The notes below the pieces were generated by a model. It did no database searches. It worked only from the letters and a program-made list of their open reading frames with translations, and was not told where the DNA came from. The position numbers and the translations under genes are program-made. This document shows positions 26,252 to 34,768 of a stretch of 64,000 nt of DNA, in pieces (within the stretch, counting starts at the first letter, position 1; every line of letters starts with the position of its first letter). The stretch is taken from positions 62,001 through 126,000 of the forward strand of contig JBMOQX010000037.1 of assembly GCA_049322755.1 (NCBI GenBank), given 5' to 3'. This stretch comes from DATIUV01 sp049322755 (GTDB lineage Bacteria > Pseudomonadota > Gammaproteobacteria > Burkholderiales > UBA6910).

Positions 26252-26906
26252 GGGTTTCGATCCAGGCGCGCAGCTCGGCGAGGCTGGCGACGCACGCCCG
26301 CGGTCGCGCTGCCGCCAGCGCATCCCGCGGGTGGGCGCCATACGTCACCGCTACGGCCGCGACGCCGGCACTGCGCGCCATTTCCAGGTCATGCACGGTA
26401 TCGCCGACCATCAGGGTGCGCACGGGGTCGGCGCCCAGCTGGCCGATGATCTCCAGCAGCATCGCGGGATCGGGCTTCGATTTCGTCTCGTCGGCGCAGC
26501 GCGAAGCGTGAAAATACGCGCCGAGTCCGGTGAGCGATAACGCCCGATCCAGGCCCCGGCGGCTTTTTCCGGTGGCCACGGCCAGCAGGATGCCGCTGGC
26601 ATGCATTCGGCGTACCAGCTCGTCGGCACCCGCGAACAGCGTGATTTCCCGGTCGCGCACCAGGTAATGCTCCCGATAACGCTCCACCAGCTCGCCGTAG
26701 CGTCGCGGCTCCAGCGAGGGCAGCAGGTAGCGCATCGCCTCCGCCAGTCCCAGCCCGATGATGTATCGCGCCGCCTCGTCCGGGGGCACCTCCAGGCCGA
26801 GGTCCGCACACGCGCCCTGCACCGAAGCCACGATGGCGGCGGCCGAGTCCATGAGCGTGCCGTCCCAGTCGAACACCACGAGATCGAATTGCCGCGCGCC
26901 GTCCAT
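26244..26906 (-). CDS. HAD-family phosphatase (phosphoglycolate phosphatase-like)
   Basis: The 220-residue haloacid dehalogenase hydrolase has motif I DWDGTLMDSAAAIV near residue 12, motif II ATGKS near residue 111, the lysine in KSKPDPAML and motif IV MVGDTVHDLEMARSAG. Its position between rluC and sppA is common in gammaproteobacteria, where it is annotated as a Gph-like enzyme. The actual substrate is not known. It ends two bases after the rluC stop region and probably shares the transcript. Confidence 0.88.
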   Translation of the reverse strand: MDGARQFDLVVFDWDGTLMDSAAAIVASVQGACADLGLEVPPDEAARYIIGLGLAEAMRYLLPSLEPRRYGELVERYREHYLVRDREITLFAGADELVRRMHASGILLAVATGKSRRGLDRALSLTGLGAYFHASRCADETKSKPDPAMLLEIIGQLGADPVRTLMVGDTVHDLEMARSAGVAAVAVTYGAHPRDALAAARPRACVASLAELRAWIETHG

Positions 26907-26908
26907 CG

Positions 26909-27874
26909 CTACACCGCCGCCGCGGCCGGCGCGCCCGCCTCGAGCCGGTCCAGGAAACCCGCCAGGTCATCCGGCAGGGGCGCGCGCAGTTCCATCCGCT
27001 CGCCGCTGCGCGGATGCTCGAACGCAAGGCGCTCGGCGTGAAGGAACATCCGCTTCAGCCCGCGGCGGGCGAGGTCCCGGTTCCAGGCGAAATCGCCGTA
27101 CTTCTCATCGCCTGCGATGGGATGGCCCAGGTGCGCGAGATGCACGCGGATCTGGTGTGTGCGCCCGGTCAGCAGCCGAGCCCGCATCAGGGTCAGGTCG
27201 CGATAACGCCGCACGGCCTCGAAGACCGTCTCGGCCCGCTGGCCGTCGCGGTGGACACTGACATGCCGCTCCCCCGCCCGGTTAAGGTGCTTGAGCAACG
27301 GCAGCGAGACCGTCGCATCGCGCGCCTGCCACGGGCCCCGCACCAGCGCCAGGTAGCTTTTCTCGACGCTCCCGGCGCGCAGCTGCGCGTGCAACGCGGT
27401 CAGCGCGTTGCGCTGTTTGGCCACCAGGATCAGGCCCGACGTTTCCTTGTCCAGCCGGTGGACCAGTTCCAGGTAACGCAGATCGGGGCGCCGGGCGCGC
27501 AGCGACTCGATCAGCCCATGGCTGACCCCGCTACCGCCGTGGGACGCCACGCCGGCGGGTTTGTCGATCACGGCCAGCGCATCGTCCTCATGGACGGCGC
27601 GCCGCCAGAGGTCGAGACCCCGGACCGGGCCGGATGCCGCTGTCCGGTCGGCGCGTCGCACCGGTGGCAGTCGAACCCGGTCCCCGGGCTTGAGCCGGTA
27701 CTCCGGACCGACCCGGCGGCTGTTGACCCGGACCTGCCCGGTCCGCAGGACCCGGTAGACGTGGCTCTTGGGCACCCCCTTGAAACGCCGCAGCAGGAAG
27801 TTGTCGATGCGCTGCTCCTCGGCCTCGGGACCCACTTCCTCCACAATCCCCGGTGTTTTGCCTAAATCCTTCAT
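26909..27874 (-). CDS. rluC: 23S rRNA pseudouridine synthase RluC
   Basis: RluC modifies uridines of the 23S rRNA peptidyl-transferase region (955, 2504 and 2580 in E. coli numbering). The 321-residue protein has an N-terminal S4 domain (RIDNFLLRRFKGVPKSHVYR), the catalytic aspartate in LVHRLDKETSGLILVAK near residue 155, and GRTHQIRVHLAHLGHPIAGDEKYG. ATG 27874 gives the family length. It is divergent from rne, the conserved arrangement. Confidence 0.94.
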   Translation of the reverse strand: MKDLGKTPGIVEEVGPEAEEQRIDNFLLRRFKGVPKSHVYRVLRTGQVRVNSRRVGPEYRLKPGDRVRLPPVRRADRTAASGPVRGLDLWRRAVHEDDALAVIDKPAGVASHGGSGVSHGLIESLRARRPDLRYLELVHRLDKETSGLILVAKQRNALTALHAQLRAGSVEKSYLALVRGPWQARDATVSLPLLKHLNRAGERHVSVHRDGQRAETVFEAVRRYRDLTLMRARLLTGRTHQIRVHLAHLGHPIAGDEKYGDFAWNRDLARRGLKRMFLHAERLAFEHPRSGERMELRAPLPDDLAGFLDRLEAGAPAAAAV

Positions 27875-28290
27875 TCTGCTTATACTTGGTGGCTCCTGAC
27901 GCGATCGCAAGCGGGGATCGGGGGCCTTCGGCCACCCGGCCAACAAGCTGTAACGACGTCGTCACGGGACAAGAATCGTTGGCCAATGCCGCTCGCCAGA
28001 GACAAGTAGCGGCAACCATTAGTTTAGCGACGCGCTCAACCCACGCGGAACTCCGGTGGCATGTGAACGCACGACCGGCCGGCGGCCCACCGCCGGCGCG
28101 GAGGCGTCGTTTCCGCCGATACCGCCAGTTCCCGGCAAGTCCTTCCATGACCAGAGCAGGACAAACGCTGCGATGCACTCCCCGATGCTGACACCGGAGT
28201 TCCTCACCAGCCTCACGGTCCTGGCGGCCCTTTTCTGGGTGCCGCTCTCGGTTTGGTCGACCCCGTGTCGCGAGCGCGGGAGACAGCTTC
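27875..28290 (+). promoter_or_regulatory. rluC-rne divergent region and rne 5' leader
   Basis: This 416-base interval contains no convincing gene. In enterics the equivalent region supplies a long structured rne 5' UTR through which RNase E controls its own message. By position this should serve the same role, but I could not identify the homologous hairpins. A ten-base palindrome ACGACGTCGT lies near 27953. Confidence 0.45.
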
Positions 28291-31002
28291 ATGAAGCGTA
28301 TGCTTTTCAACGCGACCCAGCCCGAAGAGCTGCGGGTCGCCATCGTCGACGGCCAGAAGTTGGTCGATCTCGACATCGAAACTGCCGGCAAGGAGCAGCG
28401 TAAAGGCAGTATTTACAAGGGGGTCATAACCCGCATCGAGCCCAGCCTCGAGGCGGCGTTCGTCGACTACGGCGGCGAGCGCCACGGGTTTCTCCCGTTC
28501 AAGGAAATCTCCCGCAACTCGATTCCGGTGGACGGCGAGGCGCGCGGCCGCGTGCAGGAGCTGCTCAAGGAAGGCCACGAGCTCATCGTCCAGGTGGACA
28601 AGGACGAGCGCGGCACCAAGGGCGCCGCCCTCACCACCTACATCAGCCTCGCCGGCCGCTACCTGGTGCTGATGCCGAATAATCCGCGCGGCGGCGGCAT
28701 CTCGCGGCGCATCGAAGGCGAGGACCGCAACGAACTGCGCGACACCCTCGACCAGCTGGAAGTGCCCGCAGGCATGAGCGTCATCGCCCGCACGGCCGGC
28801 ATCGGTCGCGCCGCCGAGGAACTGCAGTGGGACCTCAATTACCTGCTGCAGCTGTGGCGCGCGATCGAGAACGCGGCCAAGCAGCAGACCGGCGCGTTCC
28901 TGATTTATCAGGAATCGAGCCTGGTGATCCGCGCGATCCGCGATTATTTCCACCAGGAGATCGGCGAACTGTTGATCGACACCGAGGAGATCTACGAGCA
29001 GGCGCGGCAATTCATGAGCCACGTGATGCCGGGCAACGTCAGTCGCGTCAAGCTCTACCGCGACGACGTGCCGCTGTTCTCCCGGTTCCAGATCGAGCAT
29101 CAGATCGAAACCGCCTATTCCCGGCAGGTGGGGCTCCCGTCCGGCGGCGCCCTGGTCTTTGACCATACCGAAGCCCTGGTGGCGATCGACGTCAACTCGG
29201 CGCGCGCCACCAAGGGCCAGGACATCGAGCAGACCGCGCTCAACACCAACCTGGAAGCGGCCGACGAGGTGGCGCGCCAGCTGCGCCTGCGCGACGTGGG
29301 CGGACTGATCGTGATCGACTTTATCGACATGGAGAACCCCCGCAACCAGCGGGAGGTGGAAAACCGCCTGCGCGACGCGCTCAAGTTCGACCGCGCGAGG
29401 CTGCAGATGGGCAAGATCTCCCGCTTCGGCCTGATGGAGCTGTCGCGCCAGCGCCTGCACCCCTCGCTGGGGGAAACCAGCAACATCCCCTGCCCCCGCT
29501 GCAACGGCATCGGCGTCATCCGCGGAGTCGAATCTTCCGCGCTCCACATCCTGCGCCTGATCCAGGAGGAAGCGATGAAGGAGAACACCGCGGTGATCCA
29601 GGCCCAGGTGCCGGTGGACGTGGCCACCTATCTCCTCAATGAGAAGCGGCCGGAAATCCACAACGTCGAGGCGCGCCTGCGCGTCGAAGTGATCCTCGTT
29701 CCCAACGTTCACCTGGAGACCCCGAAGTTCACGCTCCAGCGCCTGCGCCACGATGACCTCAACCGGGGCGAGCCGCTGCCGGCCAGTTTCCAGATGGTGC
29801 AACGCCCGGCCGAGGAGGAGCCGGTGCTGTGGCATGAAGAGAAACCCGCTCGGCCCGAAGCCGCGGTCAAGGGCGTCACGCCCGAGCAGCCGGCACCCCA
29901 GGTCCCGGTACGCCCGGAGCCGCAGATCCAACCCGCGCCGGTTGCACCGCCGGCGCCGGTCGCTGCCGCGGAAAGCCGGCCGCGTTCGTCGTTGCTCGGC
30001 AAGTTTTTCGGCTGGTTCCGCACCATGGGCGAAGCTTCGCCGCAGCCGTCGGCAGCACCCGCAGCGGCACTGGCCCGGACTCCCGTTTCGTCGCCGCCGC
30101 AGGAGCGTCGCCCACGGCCCGACCCCGGCAGTCGGCGTCGCCGCCGCCGGCCCGAAGGCCGCGGCGACTCCCGCGTGCCGGTGGAAGAGCAGCGTATGGC
30201 GGCGGCCCGCGACGCCGCCCATTCCAAACCCCGCGCGATGGCGGGCGAAGAAACGACCGGTGAGCGCCGTTCACGTCCTGAAGCCAAGGCCGCGGTTGAG
30301 TCCGGTGCGCCGGACGAAACCGGCCGGGAGCAGGCAGAAGGCGCGAGCCGCCGGCGCGGCCGACGCCGCCGCGGTCGCGGCGAACGCAAGCCGGACCAGG
30401 CACCGGCCACGACTTCGGCGGAGGGTAGCGGCGATGAAGCTCAGACCATGGCGGCGGTCGCCGTGGGGGGTGGTGCCATAGCGGCAGCTTCCTCCCGGGC
30501 ACCGGAGCCGGCGGCGGCCATTCCTGATCGCGCCGCGGCGGAGGAAGCCGCTGCGGAAGCCGAGCTCGAGTCGCCGCCGACTTTCGCGGCCGAGCAGGAG
30601 CCCGAACAAGTCGCGGTCGAACCGGCGGCTGCGCCGTCGGAGGCTGCTTCGGCACCGGCGGCGGAAGAAGAAGCCGGCGCCCTCGCAGAGGCGGCTTTGG
30701 AAGCGGAGATCGCGCCGGAGGAAACGGCGCCGGAGTCCGCCGCAGAGATCGCACGCGCCGAGGAACCGGTCCCAGCAGCAGCGCCGGGAACGGGCTGGGT
30801 GCCGGCCGAAACCATCAAGTTTTCGCCCGATCCGTTGCGCGACAGCGAACTGATCCTGATTGAGACGGACCCGGGCAAGGTTCAGGCTGTCGCGGCCGTG
30901 CCGGAAGAAGAGCCGGCCCCGCCCCGGGGGCGCCGTCCACGGACACCCGCCCCGCCCCGGGACGAAGGTCCGCTGGTGCAGATCGAGACGCGCAAGAGCT
31001 GA
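28291..31002 (+). CDS. rne: Ribonuclease E
   Basis: RNase E initiates mRNA decay and processes rRNA and tRNA and scaffolds the degradosome. The 903-residue protein has an S1 domain (GSIYKGVITRIEPSLEAAFVD) at about 35-125, the catalytic aspartates in VAIDVNSARATKG and LIVIDFIDME, and the zinc-link CPRC near residue 405. The last 350 residues are low-complexity, rich in Ala, Glu, Pro and Arg with an arginine patch (RRRGRRRRGRGERK), as expected for the RNA-binding scaffold. Long antisense reading frames here are composition artefacts. Confidence 0.96.
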   Translation: MKRMLFNATQPEELRVAIVDGQKLVDLDIETAGKEQRKGSIYKGVITRIEPSLEAAFVDYGGERHGFLPFKEISRNSIPVDGEARGRVQELLKEGHELIVQVDKDERGTKGAALTTYISLAGRYLVLMPNNPRGGGISRRIEGEDRNELRDTLDQLEVPAGMSVIARTAGIGRAAEELQWDLNYLLQLWRAIENAAKQQTGAFLIYQESSLVIRAIRDYFHQEIGELLIDTEEIYEQARQFMSHVMPGNVSRVKLYRDDVPLFSRFQIEHQIETAYSRQVGLPSGGALVFDHTEALVAIDVNSARATKGQDIEQTALNTNLEAADEVARQLRLRDVGGLIVIDFIDMENPRNQREVENRLRDALKFDRARLQMGKISRFGLMELSRQRLHPSLGETSNIPCPRCNGIGVIRGVESSALHILRLIQEEAMKENTAVIQAQVPVDVATYLLNEKRPEIHNVEARLRVEVILVPNVHLETPKFTLQRLRHDDLNRGEPLPASFQMVQRPAEEEPVLWHEEKPARPEAAVKGVTPEQPAPQVPVRPEPQIQPAPVAPPAPVAAAESRPRSSLLGKFFGWFRTMGEASPQPSAAPAAALARTPVSSPPQERRPRPDPGSRRRRRRPEGRGDSRVPVEEQRMAAARDAAHSKPRAMAGEETTGERRSRPEAKAAVESGAPDETGREQAEGASRRRGRRRRGRGERKPDQAPATTSAEGSGDEAQTMAAVAVGGGAIAAASSRAPEPAAAIPDRAAAEEAAAEAELESPPTFAAEQEPEQVAVEPAAAPSEAASAPAAEEEAGALAEAALEAEIAPEETAPESAAEIARAEEPVPAAAPGTGWVPAETIKFSPDPLRDSELILIETDPGKVQAVAAVPEEEPAPPRGRRPRTPAPPRDEGPLVQIETRKS

Positions 31003-31015
31003 TCCGGCGGCGCGC

Positions 31016-31495
31016 TCAGCGCCGCGCATGCTCATGGACGTGGGCCACCAGTCCGGTGGCCGCGTCCTCGATCATGTCCAGCACCCGCTCGAATCCGTCG
31101 GCCCCGCCGTAGTAGGGATCGGGCACCGGTTGTCCTTGCCAGCGGGCGCTGAACTCGGTGAACAGCCGTAGTTTGGAGCCTGCGTCCGGCGGGCAGCGCT
31201 GCTGCAGGAGCTCCAGGTTGTCCCCGTCCATGGCCAGGATGAGGTCAAAGCGCGCGAAATCCTCGTCCGCCACCCGTCGTCCGCGCAGTCCCGAGATGTC
31301 GTAGCCGCGCCGTGCCGCGGCCTGACGCGCGCGTGGGTCCGGCGGCTCGCCCACGTGATACCCGTGGGTGCCTGCGGAATCCAGTTCCACGCGGCCATCG
31401 AGCTCTGCCGCGGCCATGCGGTGACGCACGACCCCTTCGGCCATCGGCGATCGGCAGATGTTGCCCATGCAGACTAGAAGGACTCTGTAGGCCAT
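31016..31495 (-). CDS. Low-molecular-weight protein tyrosine phosphatase
   Basis: The 159-residue protein has the C-x5-R-S active site in VCMGNICRSPMAEG and the general acid in PDPYYGGADGF, so it should be active on phosphotyrosine, perhaps for exopolysaccharide kinases. ATG 31495 gives the normal N-terminus (MAYRVLLVCMGN). Island 1 is integrated within its fifth to twelfth codons: the 15-bp attachment core encodes V-C-M-G-N. The first codons upstream of the core are therefore supplied by the element, while the native 5' end remains at 40691-40738. Confidence 0.93.
   Translation of the reverse strand: MAYRVLLVCMGNICRSPMAEGVVRHRMAAAELDGRVELDSAGTHGYHVGEPPDPRARQAAARRGYDISGLRGRRVADEDFARFDLILAMDGDNLELLQQRCPPDAGSKLRLFTEFSARWQGQPVPDPYYGGADGFERVLDMIEDAATGLVAHVHEHARR
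31460..31474. repeat. attL core of island 1
   Basis: GTTGCCCATGCAGAC is repeated in direct orientation at 40709-40723. On the minus strand it encodes V-C-M-G-N of the phosphatase P-loop. Confidence 0.85.
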
Positions 31496-31548
31496 TTCTT
31501 CCGTAACCCTTTCATCCATTTACCCTCTGACGGTTGTGTTCGGTTAAA

Positions 31549-31590
31549 TTCTGGTAAACTCCGACACCAGGTGTTGCAGGGGTGTTGCAG
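31549..31590 (+). repeat. Putative integrase arm-type sites, left end
   Basis: TTCTGGTAA (31549-31557) and two copies of GGTGTTGCAG (31570-31579 and 31581-31590) lie between attL and the integrase. The same words recur at the right end (TTCTGGTAA at 40700-40708, GGTGTTGCA at 40648-40656, TGTTGCAG at 40662-40669). They are probably integrase arm-binding sites. Confidence 0.55.
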
Positions 31591-32687
31591 TGGCTCTGAC
31601 CGAGACCGAAATCAAGGCGCTTCGCACCGATCCCCGCCGGCATCGCTGGATCAGCGACGGCGGCGGCCTCTATCTTCGGGTATCCCCCGCCGGGCGTAAA
31701 TCCTGGGTCTGGCGGACCAAGCGGGCCGGCAAGACCAGTTACACCACCCTGGGCGAGTGGCCCGACCTGGCCGTGCGCCAGGCCCGCGAGGAACTCGCCA
31801 AGCGCACCGGCCGCGCGACACCGCCGAACGCCCTCACCGTCGCCGACGGCCTCGATGAGTGGTACCAGCACCAGATCGAGGGCCGCTACCGGGTGACGAA
31901 GAACGTCCGGGTGTACGTGACCCGGGCCAAGGCCGAATTCGGCCGCCGGCGCCTGCAGGAGCTCACCCGGGCCGAGATCGCGCGCTTCCTGCGCGGCTAC
32001 GCCAAGCGCTCACCCGTAGCGGCGAACCGCTGCCTCAGCACGCTGAAACTCGCGTTCTCCTGGTGCGTCGAGACCGGCTACCTGGACGCCTCCCCGGCCG
32101 ACGCGCTCACGCGCCGGATCGCCGGCGGTGACGAGTCCACGCGGGCCCGGGTGCTCACCGACGACGAGATCCGCGAGCTGTGGGCGTGGGATCACCCCGC
32201 CGGCCGCCTCTGCCGGTTCCTGCTGCTGACCGCGCTGCGCATTCGCGAGGCGCAGCTTGCCGTCGAGGCGGACATCGAGGACGACCGGCTGCAGATCCCG
32301 GCCGCCAACGCGAAGAACGCCCGCGCGCATTGGGTCTACCTGACGCCGCTGGCGCGCGCCCAGATCGAGCCGGGGGCCTCGCCGCGGCTTTTCTCGGCGA
32401 GCTCGCCGACGCAGGCGCAGGCGGTCGTGAAACGGCGCCAGGAGCCCGCCGCCGACCGCTGGACGCCCCACGACCTGCGCCGCACGTTCGCGACGCGCCT
32501 GGGCGACCTGGGCGTCGCCCCGCACGTCATCGAGCGCTGCCTCAACCACACGGCGCAGGGCGTGGGGGCGATCTACAACCGCAGCGAGCTCGCCGAGGAG
32601 CGCATCGCGGCGACGAAGGCCTGGGAGGCCGAGCTGCAGCGGATTTTGAAGGACGGGCGCCGCGTAGACCGAGTTTCCCGGGCCTAG
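31590..32687 (+). CDS. int: Tyrosine integrase of island 1 (P4 type)
   Basis: This site-specific recombinase should integrate and excise island 1. The 365-residue protein has the DUF4102 N-terminal domain (GGGLYLRVSPAGRKSWVWR), a SAM-like core-binding domain near residues 85-165, and the catalytic residues R in TALRIREAQL, H-x2-R in PHDLRRTFATRLG, H in LNHTAQG and the nucleophile Y in GAIYNRSEL. It starts at GTG 31590, 115 bases from attL, reading into the element. Confidence 0.93.
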   Translation: MALTETEIKALRTDPRRHRWISDGGGLYLRVSPAGRKSWVWRTKRAGKTSYTTLGEWPDLAVRQAREELAKRTGRATPPNALTVADGLDEWYQHQIEGRYRVTKNVRVYVTRAKAEFGRRRLQELTRAEIARFLRGYAKRSPVAANRCLSTLKLAFSWCVETGYLDASPADALTRRIAGGDESTRARVLTDDEIRELWAWDHPAGRLCRFLLLTALRIREAQLAVEADIEDDRLQIPAANAKNARAHWVYLTPLARAQIEPGASPRLFSASSPTQAQAVVKRRQEPAADRWTPHDLRRTFATRLGDLGVAPHVIERCLNHTAQGVGAIYNRSELAEERIAATKAWEAELQRILKDGRRVDRVSRA

Positions 32688-32765
32688 GCTGATCACCGAA
32701 GAGCGGGCTCCCTTCGCCCGCCTGGTCCGGGACCTTTCTGAAGGTTCGCATGCGGAGGGCGTGCG

Positions 32766-33593
32766 ATGCAGATTCCTTCCTGGGTTCCTGAGCGAGTTCG
32801 AACGTACTTCGAGTCGCACCGATCGGGGCCGGGACCGGGCCTATCGCAGGCCGAACTGGGCGCGTGGCGGCGGTTCGTCTCCGATGCCCAAATGCGCGAT
32901 TTCTACGACGCCGTCGCCGCGCTGCCAGATGCAGGGCTGCTGGTGCTCGAGACAGCGGCAAGCCTCGCATCGATCGACTGGAGCGACGTGCGCGAGCAAA
33001 CGCGCCGCGCCAATGCCGCACTGCTCAGAATCGAGCGCCTCGCCGGCGAACTGGGCGCGGCGCTCCGAGACCTCGTCGATGCCACCGAGCGCGCGGGACT
33101 CGACGGCGACCGATGGGGTGTCGACGACGCGCTGCGGACCCTGACCGGCGCGATCGCGCTGCTCGAGGAAGGAGCCGTGGCCGGCGGGCCCGAGCGTGCG
33201 GCGGGGTTCGACCTCTACGTCAAGCCTCGCCTCCGCGGACCGGACGGCCTCGGTGACCTGGTGCGCCTGCGCTACATGCCATCCCCTGCCGAACTCACCG
33301 ATGCGATGGTAATCGCTGCGGCCAAATGCTCGGGGGCCTTGCAGGCCGCTAACCTGGTTTCGGTGGCGGCGACCTCCCGCCGCCAACTGGACACCGTCCC
33401 GGTGTTTTGGCGCGCCTTGCGCGCCAGCCTTTCGCTACAGCACGAGGCGGCGCCGGACGCGGTGCCGCTCGAATCCGATCTCCCTGCGGTCGCCATCGCA
33501 GCACTCTGTGCCTGCGCGTTAGGCGCCGCTGTGACCGGCGCGACCCCCGAAAACATTCTGAAACTGCGGCAGCGGGACAACTCGCCCGATTAG
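32766..33593 (+). CDS. Hypothetical protein of island 1
   Basis: A 275-residue, mostly helical protein without recognised domain. It has acidic and leucine-rich helices, no signal peptide at the start, and a hydrophobic alanine/cysteine-rich segment near the C-terminus (VAIAALCACALGAAVTGA) that could be one membrane helix. That feature suggests a tail-anchored protein. It lies between the integrase and the AlpA-like gene, where satellites often carry accessory cargo. I do not recognise it. Confidence 0.65.
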   Translation: MQIPSWVPERVRTYFESHRSGPGPGLSQAELGAWRRFVSDAQMRDFYDAVAALPDAGLLVLETAASLASIDWSDVREQTRRANAALLRIERLAGELGAALRDLVDATERAGLDGDRWGVDDALRTLTGAIALLEEGAVAGGPERAAGFDLYVKPRLRGPDGLGDLVRLRYMPSPAELTDAMVIAAAKCSGALQAANLVSVAATSRRQLDTVPVFWRALRASLSLQHEAAPDAVPLESDLPAVAIAALCACALGAAVTGATPENILKLRQRDNSPD

Positions 33594-33671
33594 TCGGTTT
33601 GAGTTGTCCGCGTGTCCGGGCGGACTCCCGGGGATGATGCGGTCATCGTCACACACCGATGGTGATCGCCC

Positions 33672-33938
33672 ATGGACCCCACCGCCACCAAGCTCGCCTA
33701 CACTCAGTCTGCCCTCGCCGCGGCGGCCGACGTACCGGTGCCGCAGATCCGCGACGCGATCCGCACCGGCGAGCTCCCCGCCGTGCGCAGCGGCCGTCGC
33801 ACGCTGATCCTCGCCGAGGACGCCGTCGCGTGGCTGCGCCGCTGCCGCGAGCGCGGACACATACCGGCACCGGTGACCGACCGCGACCGCGAGCGGCTCG
33901 CCGAGCTCAACCGCCGCCGCGTCATGGCGCGCCGATGA
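33672..33938 (+). CDS. AlpA/excisionase-type HTH protein
   Basis: This 88-residue protein has a winged-helix DNA-binding domain of the excisionase/MerR type: LAYTQSALAAAADVPVPQIR, then RTGELPAVRSGRRTLILAED and AVAWLRR. In P4 and gram-negative satellites AlpA-like proteins activate the integrase or switch on excision. It overlaps the primase start (ATGA), which places it at the head of the replication operon. Confidence 0.8.
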   Translation: MDPTATKLAYTQSALAAAADVPVPQIRDAIRTGELPAVRSGRRTLILAEDAVAWLRRCRERGHIPAPVTDRDRERLAELNRRRVMARR

Positions 33939-34768
33939 GCGCCGACCGCCCCGACATCACCGGCCTGGCGTGGGGCGCGCATCGCCGGCCGTGTCCGCAC
34001 TGTGATCGCGGGCCCCGCGATCGCGCGCTGTCGGTGCACGTCGCCGCCGACTCGGGCGTGTGGCACTGTCACCGCTGCGGGTGGAGCGGACACTGGCGGG
34101 GGGACGGCGCGGTGCCGGCCCGCGCGCCGACCCCCGCCCGGCCATCGCCCGCGGTGCGCGAGACGCTCTCGCCGGTGGGTCTCGCGCTGTGGGCCGCGTG
34201 CGACCCGATCGCCGGCGCGGCCGCCGCATACCTGGCGGCGCGCGGGTGCGTCACCCCGCCCGCGGACGGCGATCTGCGGTGGCATCCGCGGCTGCGTCAT
34301 CCTAGCGGCCACGTCGGCCCGGCGCTGGTGGGGCTGGTCACCCACGCCGAGACCGGCGCGCCGATGTCGCTCCATCGGACGTGGATCGGGCCCGACGGCC
34401 GCAAGGCCGACGTGGACCCGCCGCGGCTGCTGCTCGCTCGTCACCGCGCCCGCGACGGCGTCATCCGGCTGTGGCCGTCGGCGGCGCTCGCCGGCGAGCT
34501 CGCCGTCGGCGAGGGCGTCGAGACCTGCCTCGCGGCCGCGCAGGCGGTCACGCCCGTGTGGTCGTGCATCGATGCCGGCAACCTGAGCCGGCTGCCGGTG
34601 CTGGACGGCATCGAGCGGCTGCTGGTGCTCGTGGATCACGACGCCGCCGGCCTGCGCGCCGCACAGCTCTGCGTGGCCCGGTGGCAGGCCGACGGCCGCG
34701 ACGTGCGGCTCGTCGTCCCGCCCGAGCCCGGGACCGATGTCGCCGATTACGCCGGAGGCGCGTCATGA
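33935..34768 (+). CDS. Zinc-finger/Toprim primase-like protein
   Basis: The 277-residue protein starts with a zinc ribbon (CPHCDRG then WHCHRCGWSG; four cysteines with two histidines nearby), followed by a Toprim-like domain with the glutamate in AVGEGVETCLAAAQ and the aspartates in VLVDHDAAGLRAA. This is the layout of phage and plasmid primases such as those of P4-like elements. It is coupled by ATGA overlap to the AlpA gene before and the P-loop protein after, forming a replication unit. Confidence 0.85.
   Translation: MSADRPDITGLAWGAHRRPCPHCDRGPRDRALSVHVAADSGVWHCHRCGWSGHWRGDGAVPARAPTPARPSPAVRETLSPVGLALWAACDPIAGAAAAYLAARGCVTPPADGDLRWHPRLRHPSGHVGPALVGLVTHAETGAPMSLHRTWIGPDGRKADVDPPRLLLARHRARDGVIRLWPSAALAGELAVGEGVETCLAAAQAVTPVWSCIDAGNLSRLPVLDGIERLLVLVDHDAAGLRAAQLCVARWQADGRDVRLVVPPEPGTDVADYAGGAS

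Noticed and set aside
28213..30222. 669-codon minus-strand frame opposite rne
   Set aside because: It lies antisense to the well-conserved RNase E gene and its composition (His, Arg, Asp rich) is what GC-rich complementary sequence produces.
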